Shown here in pieces: positions 1 to 5,388 of a stretch of DNA of 7,969 nucleotides. How positions within the stretch are numbered: position 1 is the first letter of the stretch; every line of letters begins with the position of its first letter. The stretch lies in NCBI GenBank assembly GCA_028292835.1, contig JAQGLP010000236.1, forward strand, positions 1 through 7,969. The letters are read 5' to 3'. The stretch comes from Variovorax sp. GTDB lineage: Bacteria; Pseudomonadota; Gammaproteobacteria; Burkholderiales; Burkholderiaceae_C. The notes beneath the pieces are model-generated. The model worked only from the letters and a program-made list of their open reading frames with translations, was not told where the DNA came from and searched no databases. A program made the translations under genes and the position numbers.

Positions 1-1208
1 AAGTTCTCGGCGTAGAGGCCCAGGCTGCCTTCGACGATGTGATCCTGGCGAGTGGTCGATAGACTCCGGCGCGCCACCGTGCTGAACAGCCCGTTGTGGA
101 TGTTGTCGTTTTCGAGTTGCAGCCCGACCGTCGTCTCCGATTCCTGGCCGATCCCCTTCAGCTGCCACGTGTGCGCCGCCTTCAGGCCCGTGGTCACGCG
201 CCGGTCGGGCTGGTTGAACTGGTCGCCGTGGACGGGATCGTCGAGGAAGTAGGTGAAGTTGGAGTACAGGTCGAGCTTCTGGCGAATGACGTAGGCATTG
301 ACCTGGGTAGAGCCGCTGGCGGTGGTCGCCCGCCATGCGCCGGAGAGGCTGTACCGGCTGGACTTGCCGCCGTCGGTGGGATCGATCGCATCGAACCTCG
401 ACAGCATCCCGCTGTCCACCGCCCGCCTGGGGATCTGGTCGGTCGAGTTCCAGTTGGCACCGTAGCCCATCGCCGTGACATTGAATCCATTGGCCGCGTC
501 GCCCTGGCTGTACCTCAGCACGCCGTTGACCTTGCGGTAGTTGTCCGGATGGACGAAGGGTCCATCGTTGTGGAGCAGTTCCAGGGCGTACAGGAGGTGG
601 CCGTCGCCCACGGCGGGCGAGTCGGCCAGCAGTGTCCGGCGGTAGCCCCGCTGCCCCAGGCCGATGCTGGCGATGCCGCGATCGAGCTTGTCCGCGTAGC
701 GGACGGATACGGCGCCCGCGGACGAAAAATCGCCCTCGGCGGCGTAATAGGGCCCCTTGCTGTAGTCAAGCTGCGTGGTCAGCTCAGGGATGAGAAAGTT
801 CAGGTCGGTCCAGCCCTGCCCGTGGGAATGGCTGCGCTGATTGACCAGCATGCCGTCCACGGTCGTGCGGAGGTCCGTTCCATGGTCGAGGTTGAAGCCC
901 CGCAGATAGAACTGGTTGGCCTTGCCCTCCCCGCTGTGCTGGCTGACGATGAGGCCGGGCGTTGCTTCCAGCAGTTCGCCAGGCCGGTAGACGGTGCGCG
1001 CCTCCAACTGCTGCTGGGTCACCACGCCCGTGTTGGCGGAATCGGCGATGCCCAGCTGGCTGTTTCGGGAACTCTCGACAGTGACGGGGGCGAGCGAGCC
1101 CGCCTCGCCGGAGTTCACGGCCGACTGGGCCAGTGCGCTTCCGGTCAGAACGGCGGCCATGATGGGCGAGAACTTGAGATACGGCCTGACCCTGTCGTTG
1201 AAAGTCAT
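1..1208 (-). CDS. TonB-dependent outer-membrane receptor, 3' part cut by window edge
   Basis: Likely imports a scarce metal or metal chelate across the outer membrane using TonB energy. About 402 codons are visible; family members are usually 650-750 residues, so plug and early barrel are present and the rest lies off the left edge. A signal peptide is clear: basic start, hydrophobic stretch, and an SALA/QS cleavage site near residue 27. A TonB-box-like PVTVES lies near residues 41-46. The plug domain (about 60-175) has RPGELLEATPGL, FYLRGFNLDHGTD and VDGMLVNQRSHSHGQGW; the last carries H127 and H129 and could touch metal. Aromatic-rich alternating segments after about 180 fit barrel strands. 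Two ATGs are adjacent (1211 and 1208); the second is chosen because GAGG lies five bases before it. It follows nikR on the same strand, which makes nickel (or cobalt) the best-guess cargo; the cargo is inference, the family is secure. Confidence 0.93.
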   Translation of the reverse strand, partial: MTFNDRVRPYLKFSPIMAAVLTGSALAQSAVNSGEAGSLAPVTVESSRNSQLGIADSANTGVVTQQQLEARTVYRPGELLEATPGLIVSQHSGEGKANQFYLRGFNLDHGTDLRTTVDGMLVNQRSHSHGQGWTDLNFLIPELTTQLDYSKGPYYAAEGDFSSAGAVSVRYADKLDRGIASIGLGQRGYRRTLLADSPAVGDGHLLYALELLHNDGPFVHPDNYRKVNGVLRYSQGDAANGFNVTAMGYGANWNSTDQIPRRAVDSGMLSRFDAIDPTDGGKSSRYSLSGAWRATTASGSTQVNAYVIRQKLDLYSNFTYFLDDPVHGDQFNQPDRRVTTGLKAAHTWQLKGIGQESETTVGLQLENDNIHNGLFSTVARRSLSTTRQDHIVEGSLGLYAEN

Positions 1209-1238
1209 CATTGCCTCGCGAATCGGTGGATAAACAGC

Positions 1239-1259
1239 AAAACGGCCCGTTCAGGGCCG
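1239..1259 (-). terminator. GC hairpin with short T-run between nikR and the receptor gene (attenuator-like)
   Basis: On the minus strand, directly after the nikR stop, a six-pair stem (CGGCCC at 1243-1248 with GGGCCG at 1254-1259, five-base loop) is followed by TTTTGC. This resembles a weak intrinsic terminator. As it falls inside a probable two-gene transcript it may lower receptor expression relative to nikR, protect the nikR 3' end, or do nothing. The T-run is short, so full termination is doubtful. Confidence 0.45.
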
Positions 1260-1268
1260 GGGCGAGAC

Positions 1269-1739
1269 TTAGTTGACCGGTTCCAGGTGGCAGTGCAGCG
1301 CCGAGGCGTAGTCGCCATGGGCGTGCGGCGCGGACGGCTGGTGCAGCGGCACGACGCTGACGCTCCCGTGACGCACGCCGCGCAGGGCGATGAAGCCGTT
1401 TGCGCACGCCTCTACCGCGTCCGTCCGGCCACGGAGGGTCACGGTTTCCACGCAGTGGTGGTGGTCGAGTGGCGTGTGATGGCTGGACAGGACCAGGTCA
1501 TGGTGCTCATGCTGCAGCTGCAGGACCCGGCCGACGACCGTCGAGTCATGGCGGTCGTAGACGTAGCTGACGTTGGCCAGGCACCATTTCGCATTCCCTG
1601 CGTTGAACAGCTCCCTGCCGAGGTGCCCGCGAATCAGGTCCCTCACGGCTTCGGAGCGGTTCAGGTAACCCCGTTCGACCACCAGGCGGTCGAACGTCTG
1701 GGCCAGCTGGGTATCGAGAGAAATCGTGAAGCGTTTCAT
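1269..1739 (-). CDS. nikR: NikR-family nickel-responsive ribbon-helix-helix regulator, variant with His-rich tail
   Basis: A DNA-binding repressor of metal uptake genes, acting in the cytoplasm as a tetramer when nickel is bound. Residues 1-45 form the ribbon-helix-helix: MKRFTISLD with R3, T5 and S7 on the DNA-contact strand, then GYLNRSEAVRDLIR. Residues 55-130 match the ACT-like metal domain: LANVSYVYDRH, QHEHHDL (76-82), DHHHCVET (92-99) and RGVRHG (120-125). By alignment with E. coli NikR (ligands H76, H87, H89, C95), H77, H88 and C96 are kept but the H89 position is P90. The protein is 156 residues against 133 in E. coli; the extra tail contains H133, H139, H141, H149, C150 and H151. 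The ATG at 1739 is chosen because the NikR fold starts there; a longer reading upstream runs through the operator. It lies 60 bases before the receptor start, so both are probably co-transcribed. Family assignment is strong; the metal actually sensed is less certain. Confidence 0.93.
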   Translation of the reverse strand: MKRFTISLDTQLAQTFDRLVVERGYLNRSEAVRDLIRGHLGRELFNAGNAKWCLANVSYVYDRHDSTVVGRVLQLQHEHHDLVLSSHHTPLDHHHCVETVTLRGRTDAVEACANGFIALRGVRHGSVSVVPLHQPSAPHAHGDYASALHCHLEPVN

Positions 1740-1759
1740 GGCGGCCCCGATTGTCAAAT

Positions 1760-1792
1760 TGCGTGAGAGGAAAATGAATTTCATCTTACGCA
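1760..1792. promoter_or_regulatory. Probable NikR operator (long imperfect inverted repeat) upstream of nikR
   Basis: The left arm TGCGTGAGAGGA (1760-1771) and right arm TCATCTTACGCA (1781-1792) pair at 10 of 12 positions around a nine-base centre. Arm centres are 21 bases apart, close to the 22 of the E. coli operator GTATGA-N16-TCATAC, and so fit two helix turns for a tetrameric NikR. The site ends 20 bases before the nikR start, where it would block the nikR promoter. I see no convincing -35/-10 pair; a TAAGAT on the minus strand inside the right arm could be the -10 (the nearest TTGAAT is 20 bases upstream of it). The repeat is seen; that NikR binds it is inferred from position and spacing. 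Confidence 0.65.
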
Positions 1793-1935
1793 CGGATGAC
1801 GGAATCGGATTCAACCGTTCGTCGAAATTGGGACAGCGGTGTAGGCACCCACCCACGCGCGGCCCATGCGTTTTCCCGCACAAGCCCCCCTGTGCCGCCC
1901 TTAGCTTTCAGGTTCGAGCTTTTAGCGGAGATTTC

Positions 1936-2013
1936 ATGAAAAGCATCATTTTGGGGCTGTGTGGGGTGCCTTTGATCGTGATCATCACCCTCAAGGTCTT
2001 CGGCGTTTTCTAA
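1936..2013 (+). CDS. Putative 25-residue hydrophobic small membrane protein
   Basis: The reading frame encodes MKSIILGLCGVPLIV followed by IITLKVFGVF and a TAA stop. Almost all residues after K2 are hydrophobic, with one lysine at 20, so it would make a single membrane helix. A Shine-Dalgarno GGAG (1927-1930) lies five bases before the ATG, and a strong terminator on the same strand begins about 50 bases after the stop; together these suggest a real short transcript. The frame also extends upstream to an ATG at 1726, but that extension overlaps nikR and its operator and looks non-coding. I do not recognise the family: a Gly-Val-Pro motif in a short hydrophobic peptide is known from several uncharacterised small proteins. 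It could also be a toxin-like peptide or a chance ORF. It lies between the nikR unit and the plsC end and belongs to neither. Confidence 0.5.
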   Translation: MKSIILGLCGVPLIVIITLKVFGVF

Positions 2014-2062
2014 CCTTTTCAGCGGTCTCGATTCCTCCTCCGGCGCACACCATGCGTCGTTC

Positions 2063-2091
2063 AACAGCGCCTTCGAGGCGCTGTTTTTTTT
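2063..2091 (+). terminator. Strong intrinsic terminator, plus strand
   Basis: A perfect eight-pair stem, ACAGCGCC (2064-2071) with GGCGCTGT (2077-2084), encloses TTCGA and runs into eight Ts (2084-2091). The T-run lies on the plus strand, so it ends a rightward transcript, and the only candidate gene is the small peptide ORF at 1936-2013. It may also stop rightward read-through from running antisense into plsC. On the minus strand the hairpin has As before it and no proper T-run after it, so it would serve plsC poorly. Confidence 0.85.
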
Positions 2092-2142
2092 AGGGGCTTC
2101 ACAAGGGCAGAGGGGGCCCGTTGCGCATCCGACCTGCGGCGG

Positions 2143-3042
2143 TCAGTGCGCGTCGGCGGATGCCGGGGGGGACGTTCTTCCCCGGTCCGCTTCGGCCTTC
2201 CCGGCTTCTTCCGCGTCACGGAGCGCCTGCACCTGCTGGCGCAACTCCAGCGCCCAGCCGCGGCGCTGCCGTCCCGCGGAGGGCTGCGGGTCGCCGAATC
2301 GAACGTCGGCCACCAGGGGCTTCGCGCAAAGGGTGCGCCACAGCGATCCGAGCAAATGATCGTCGCCGACATAGCGCGGTGCAAAGCTGGTGGCGCCCGT
2401 CGCCGCGTCGGCGAAGCGCAGCGCCGCGGGTCGCACCGGCGCGCCGGCCGAGATGGCGGCTTGCAGCAGGTTGGCGTGAAACGGCAGGATCGTCCGGCCG
2501 TCGCCCGTCGTGCCTTCCGGGAACACGGCGACGATGTGGGCCGCCTGCAGCGCCTCGGCCATGCGGTGCACCACGCGCATCGCGTCGCGCGGGCGTTCGC
2601 GCTCGATGTAGAGCGAACCGGCCCCGGTCGCCAGGGCGCCGATCATGGGCCAGTGGCGCACGCCCGACTTCGCGACGAAGCGCGCATGCACCGCCGCATG
2701 CAGGACCAGGATGTCGAGCCACGACAGATGGTTGCAAACCAGCAGCAGCGGCCCCTCCCGGGGCGGCTCGCCGTGCACCCGCAGGCGCACGCCCAACAGG
2801 TGCAGCATGCGGACGGACCAGCATCGGATGCGCTCGTCGCGCTGCACGGGCGTCAGACCCGGAAAGATGAAACGGACAGTCCACCAGCCGGCGCAGACAT
2901 GGCCTCCCGCGCGCAGCAGCTGGAGCAGGGCCCGCAGCGAACGAATGCCGGGCTCAGGCCGCGCGGCCGACGCGGCCTGGCCCAGGCCCTGGCATGCCGC
3001 CCCGCCGGTGCCACCCCTCTCCAGCGGGCCGCGGCGCGCCAC
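2143..3042 (-). CDS. PlsC-like 1-acyl-sn-glycerol-3-phosphate acyltransferase
   Basis: An acyltransferase of the lysophospholipid acyltransferase family; the typical reaction moves an acyl chain to lysophosphatidic acid to give phosphatidic acid at the inner membrane. The catalytic HX4D box is NHLSWLD (H105, D110). FVAKSGVRHWPMIG follows at 122-135, a GSLYIERER segment lies near 142-150, and the FPEGTTGDG box (174-182) corresponds to the substrate-binding EGTR motif with Thr in place of Arg. A hydrophobic segment lies at 36-60 (LRALLQLLRAGGHVCAGWW). Length 299 is usual for the longer proteobacterial versions; the last 25 residues are polar and probably disordered. The start is a GTG two bases after the pyrC' stop, because no in-frame ATG lies upstream of the conserved region; the true start could be somewhat further in. 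It is the last gene of the yqgE-pyr operon. The family is clear; the exact acyl acceptor (glycerolipid or ornithine lipid) is not. Confidence 0.9.
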   Translation of the reverse strand: MARRGPLERGGTGGAACQGLGQAASAARPEPGIRSLRALLQLLRAGGHVCAGWWTVRFIFPGLTPVQRDERIRCWSVRMLHLLGVRLRVHGEPPREGPLLLVCNHLSWLDILVLHAAVHARFVAKSGVRHWPMIGALATGAGSLYIERERPRDAMRVVHRMAEALQAAHIVAVFPEGTTGDGRTILPFHANLLQAAISAGAPVRPAALRFADAATGATSFAPRYVGDDHLLGSLWRTLCAKPLVADVRFGDPQPSAGRQRRGWALELRQQVQALRDAEEAGKAEADRGRTSPPASADAH

Positions 3043-3044
3043 GG

Positions 3045-4343
3045 TCAACCGCCGTGGACAACTTGGCCGTCCACCACGGTCACGCGGGTCCGGCCACGCA
3101 TCGCGTAGCCGGCAAAGGGCGTGTGCTTGCCCTGGCTGCGCAGCGCGCCGGGCGTGGCCTGCCATTCGGCGCCGGGCTCGAACACGCACAGGTCGGCCAT
3201 GCCGCCCGCCACCAGGCGGCCCAGCCCGTGCGGCAGCGCGGCCGGGGCATGGGCCAGCAACGCCGCAGGCGCCGAGGTGACAACCTCCAGCGCGCGCGCC
3301 AGCCCGGCGCCGCTTTGCGCGCCCCATTGCAGCGCCAGCGGCAACAGCAGTTCGAGCCCGGTGGCGCCCGGCTCGCTCTCGGCAAACGGCAGCGTCTTGG
3401 CGTCGGCCTCAATCGGAGTGTGGTCGGACACCAGCGCGTCGATGGTGCCGTCGGCCAGCGCAGCGGAGAGCGCGTCGCGGTCGCGCTGCTGGCGCAGCGG
3501 CGGGTTGAGACGCGCGCGGCTGTCGAAGTAGCCGATGTCGACGTCAGCCAGGTGCAGCGAGTTGATGCTGACGTCGCAGGTCACCGGCAAGCCGGCCGCC
3601 TTGGCCTCGCGCACGAGCTGCACGCCGGCCGCGCTGGAAAGCCGGCACAGGTGCACCCGCGCGCCGGTGCTCTTCATGAACTCGAAAATCGTGAACAGCG
3701 CGATGGTCTCGGCCGCCACCGGCACGCCGGAGAGCCCGAGCCGGGTCGCCAGCGGCCCGCTGGCCGCCACGCCGGTGCCGAGGTCGCGGTCCTGCGGGCG
3801 CAGCCACACGGTGTAGCCGAAGGTGCTGGCGTACTGCATGGCGCGCTGCAGCACCAGCGAGCTCTTGAGCGGCACCTCGGCCTGGCCGAAGCCGACGCAG
3901 CCGGCCTCGGTCAACTCGGCCATCTCGGTCAGCACGTCGCCGGCCAGGCCGAGGGTAAGCGCGCCGAGCGGGAACAGGCGCGCGAGCCGCAGCTTCTTGG
4001 CGCGGAACTTGAGCATCTCGACCAGCCCGGGCTCGTCGAGCACCGGGTCGGTGTCGGGCGGACACACGAGGCTGGTGACACCCCCGGCCACGGCCGCCGC
4101 CATCTCGCTCTCCAGCATGCCCTCGTGCTCGTGGCCGGGCTCGCGCAGGCGCGCTGCCAGATCGACCAGGCCGGGCGCCACGATGCAGCCCTCGGCGTCG
4201 ATGACGCGGTCGGGCACGAAGTCGTTTGCTATGTTTTTGATAGCTGCAATCGACCGTCCCGCAAGGGCCACGGACGCTTTTTCATCGAAGCCCGAGGCGG
4301 GATCGATCACGCGGCCGTTCTGGATCAGGATGTTTTCTTTCAT
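3045..4343 (-). CDS. pyrC': Inactive dihydroorotase-like subunit (PyrC'), partner of aspartate transcarbamoylase
   Basis: The 432-residue protein has the whole amidohydrolase/dihydroorotase layout: GRVIDPASGFD (10-20), CIVAPGLVDLAARLREPG (53-70), TSLVCPPDTDP (90-100), VHLCRLSSAAG (230-240), VTCDVSINSLHL (254-265) and DALVSDHTP (302-310). Metal ligands are lost: the HxH after GLVD is A63-A64-R65, the mid-domain His is R234, and the His-His pair before HLAD is N261-S262. Only D307 of the usual set is plainly kept. It therefore should not hydrolyse dihydroorotate; a functional pyrC must lie elsewhere. In Pseudomonas such a PyrC' is needed to build active aspartate transcarbamoylase with PyrB, also from a four-base gene overlap as here (ATGA at 4340-4343). 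The ATG at 4343 is supported by this overlap and an upstream GGGA. An AT-rich repeat-like segment lies within codons 21-40. Confidence 0.92.
   Translation of the reverse strand: MKENILIQNGRVIDPASGFDEKASVALAGRSIAAIKNIANDFVPDRVIDAEGCIVAPGLVDLAARLREPGHEHEGMLESEMAAAVAGGVTSLVCPPDTDPVLDEPGLVEMLKFRAKKLRLARLFPLGALTLGLAGDVLTEMAELTEAGCVGFGQAEVPLKSSLVLQRAMQYASTFGYTVWLRPQDRDLGTGVAASGPLATRLGLSGVPVAAETIALFTIFEFMKSTGARVHLCRLSSAAGVQLVREAKAAGLPVTCDVSINSLHLADVDIGYFDSRARLNPPLRQQRDRDALSAALADGTIDALVSDHTPIEADAKTLPFAESEPGATGLELLLPLALQWGAQSGAGLARALEVVTSAPAALLAHAPAALPHGLGRLVAGGMADLCVFEPGAEWQATPGALRSQGKHTPFAGYAMRGRTRVTVVDGQVVHGG
4224..4284. repeat. Comamonadaceae-type dispersed repeat relic inside pyrC'
   Basis: Within GC-rich coding sequence an AT-rich inverted repeat appears: GCTAT (4228-4232), GTTTTTG, ATAGC (4240-4244), followed by GCTGC-like sequence, GCAAGGGCCA (4261-4270) and a CTTTTTC (4277-4283). 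This order (GCTATxxxxTxxATAGCTGC, then CAAGGGC, then a T-run) resembles a short intergenic repeat I recall as very common in Comamonadaceae. Here it is read in frame on the minus strand as about residues 21-40 of PyrC' (including AAIKNIAND). The inverted repeat is seen; membership of the dispersed family is from memory and unverified. Confidence 0.45.
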
Positions 4344-5302
4344 GCGTCGTTTCCCGCCACGATGCTCATGACGGCCATGCGCACGGCGATACCGAAGGTG
4401 ACCTGCGGCAGGATCACGCTCTGGCGGCCATCGACCACCTCGGAGGCGATCTCGACGCCGCGGTTGATCGGGCCCGGGTGCATCACGATCGCGTCGGGCT
4501 TGGCAAAGCGCAGCTTCTCGGGCGTCAGGCCGTAGGTCTTGAAATACTCCTGGCTCGAGGGCAGCAGCGCGCCGCTCATGCGCTCGTTCTGCAGGCGCAG
4601 CATGATGACCACGTCGCAGCCCTTGATGCCCTCTTCGAGCGAGTGGAAGACGCGAACCCCCATCGGCGCCATGTCGGCCGGCACCAGGGTGCGCGGGCCC
4701 ACCACCCGCACCTCGGCGCAGCCGAGCGTGGTGAGGGCATGGATGTCCGAGCGCGCCACGCGCGAGTGCAGCACGTCGCCGACGATCGCCACCGTGAGGC
4801 CGGCGAAATCGCGCTTGTAGTGCCGGATCGTGTACATGTCGAGCAGCGCCTGCGTCGGGTGCGCGTGGCGCCCGTCGCCGGCATTGACCACGTGCACGTG
4901 CGGTGCCACGTGCTGCGCGATCAGATAGGGCGCGCCCGACTCGCTGTGGCGCACGACGAAGATGTCGGCCGCCATGGCGCTCAGGTTGGCGATGGTGTCG
5001 AGCAGCGACTCGCCCTTGCTGGCCGAGGAGCGCGCGATGTCCAGGTTGAACACGTCGGCCGACAGCCGCTTGGCCGCGATCTCGAAGGTGGTGCGGGTGC
5101 GCGTCGAGTTCTCGAAGAACAGGTTGAACACGCTCTTGCCGCGCAGGAGCGGCACCTTCTTGACCTCGCGGTCGCTCACGCTCGTGAAGTTGGCGGCGGT
5201 GTCGAGGATGTGGGTGACGATGTCCTTCGGCAGGCCCTCGATCGACAGCAGGTGGATCAGCTCGCCGTTCTTGTTGAGCTGCGGATTGCGCTTGTAGAGC
5301 AT
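4340..5302 (-). CDS. pyrB: Aspartate carbamoyltransferase catalytic chain
   Basis: Catalyses carbamoyl phosphate plus L-aspartate to N-carbamoyl-L-aspartate, the first committed step of pyrimidine synthesis. The carbamoyl-phosphate loop FFENSTRTRTTFEIAAKRL (62-80) is intact, with S66, T67, R68 and T69. SKGES with K96 supplies the residue from the neighbouring subunit. HPTQALLD (148-155), GDVLHSRVARS (175-185) and HPGPINRGVE (275-284) are the remaining active-site blocks. At 320 residues it is slightly longer than E. coli PyrB, by an N-terminal extension (MLYKRNPQLNKNGELIHLLS) of the kind seen in enzymes that pair with PyrC or PyrC'. The ATG at 5302 has an AAGG eight bases before it. No pyrI regulatory chain is present in the window, which fits a PyrB-PyrC' assembly. 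It overlaps pyrC' by four bases and follows pyrR after an 86-base gap. Confidence 0.97.
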   Translation of the reverse strand: MLYKRNPQLNKNGELIHLLSIEGLPKDIVTHILDTAANFTSVSDREVKKVPLLRGKSVFNLFFENSTRTRTTFEIAAKRLSADVFNLDIARSSASKGESLLDTIANLSAMAADIFVVRHSESGAPYLIAQHVAPHVHVVNAGDGRHAHPTQALLDMYTIRHYKRDFAGLTVAIVGDVLHSRVARSDIHALTTLGCAEVRVVGPRTLVPADMAPMGVRVFHSLEEGIKGCDVVIMLRLQNERMSGALLPSSQEYFKTYGLTPEKLRFAKPDAIVMHPGPINRGVEIASEVVDGRQSVILPQVTFGIAVRMAVMSIVAGNDA

Positions 5303-5388
5303 GGGTCAGGCCTTCCGCCGAGTCGCCCCGGGGGCGGCGCGCGCGCCCTCGGGGGCCGGCGAGGACACGCCGTGTCGGGCGTGGGAAA
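5303..5388. repeat. Palindrome-rich gap between pyrR and pyrB
   Basis: This is the only real gap in the operon. It holds the palindrome GACACG-C-CGTGTC (5364-5376), the CCCCGGGGGCG self-complementary block near 5325-5336, and CGCGCGCG with a CTCGGGGGCC run after it. Such stacked GC palindromes look like the short REP-type intergenic repeats of GC-rich betaproteobacteria. On the minus strand a 28-codon frame also spans it (5392-5306), starting in an ATGA overlap with the pyrR stop and ending three bases before the pyrB ATG; its Ala/Pro/Arg-rich product (begins MISHARHGV) looks like chance. No T-run follows any stem, so a PyrR- or pausing-type attenuator is not evident. Confidence 0.5.

Noticed and set aside
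1..1208. The receptor gene as a pseudogene because no stop is seen
   Set aside because: The frame is open without interruption from the start codon to the window edge; it is simply cut by the window.
96..1766. A 556-codon plus-strand open frame opposite the receptor and nikR
   Set aside because: Shadow of GC-rich coding; the opposite strand holds the TonB receptor and NikR with full motifs.
1878..1895. Inverted repeat GCACA-N8-TGTGC as a second operator
   Set aside because: Only five bases per arm around a C-run; expected by chance and unlike the strong repeat at 1760-1792.
1726..2013. A 95-codon extension of the small plus-strand peptide
   Set aside because: The added part overlaps the nikR start and operator and lacks a ribosome site; the 25-codon start has GGAG at correct spacing.
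2063..2091. The hairpin as terminator of the plsC operon
   Set aside because: The T-run is on the plus strand only; read from the minus strand no T-run follows the stem, so I assign it to the rightward transcript.
2994..4535. A 513-codon plus-strand open frame opposite plsC and pyrC'
   Set aside because: It mirrors the codon pattern of GC-rich genes on the other strand; its product is Ala/Gly/Arg/Gln/His-rich with no family motif, while the minus strand encodes clear plsC, pyrC' and pyrB.
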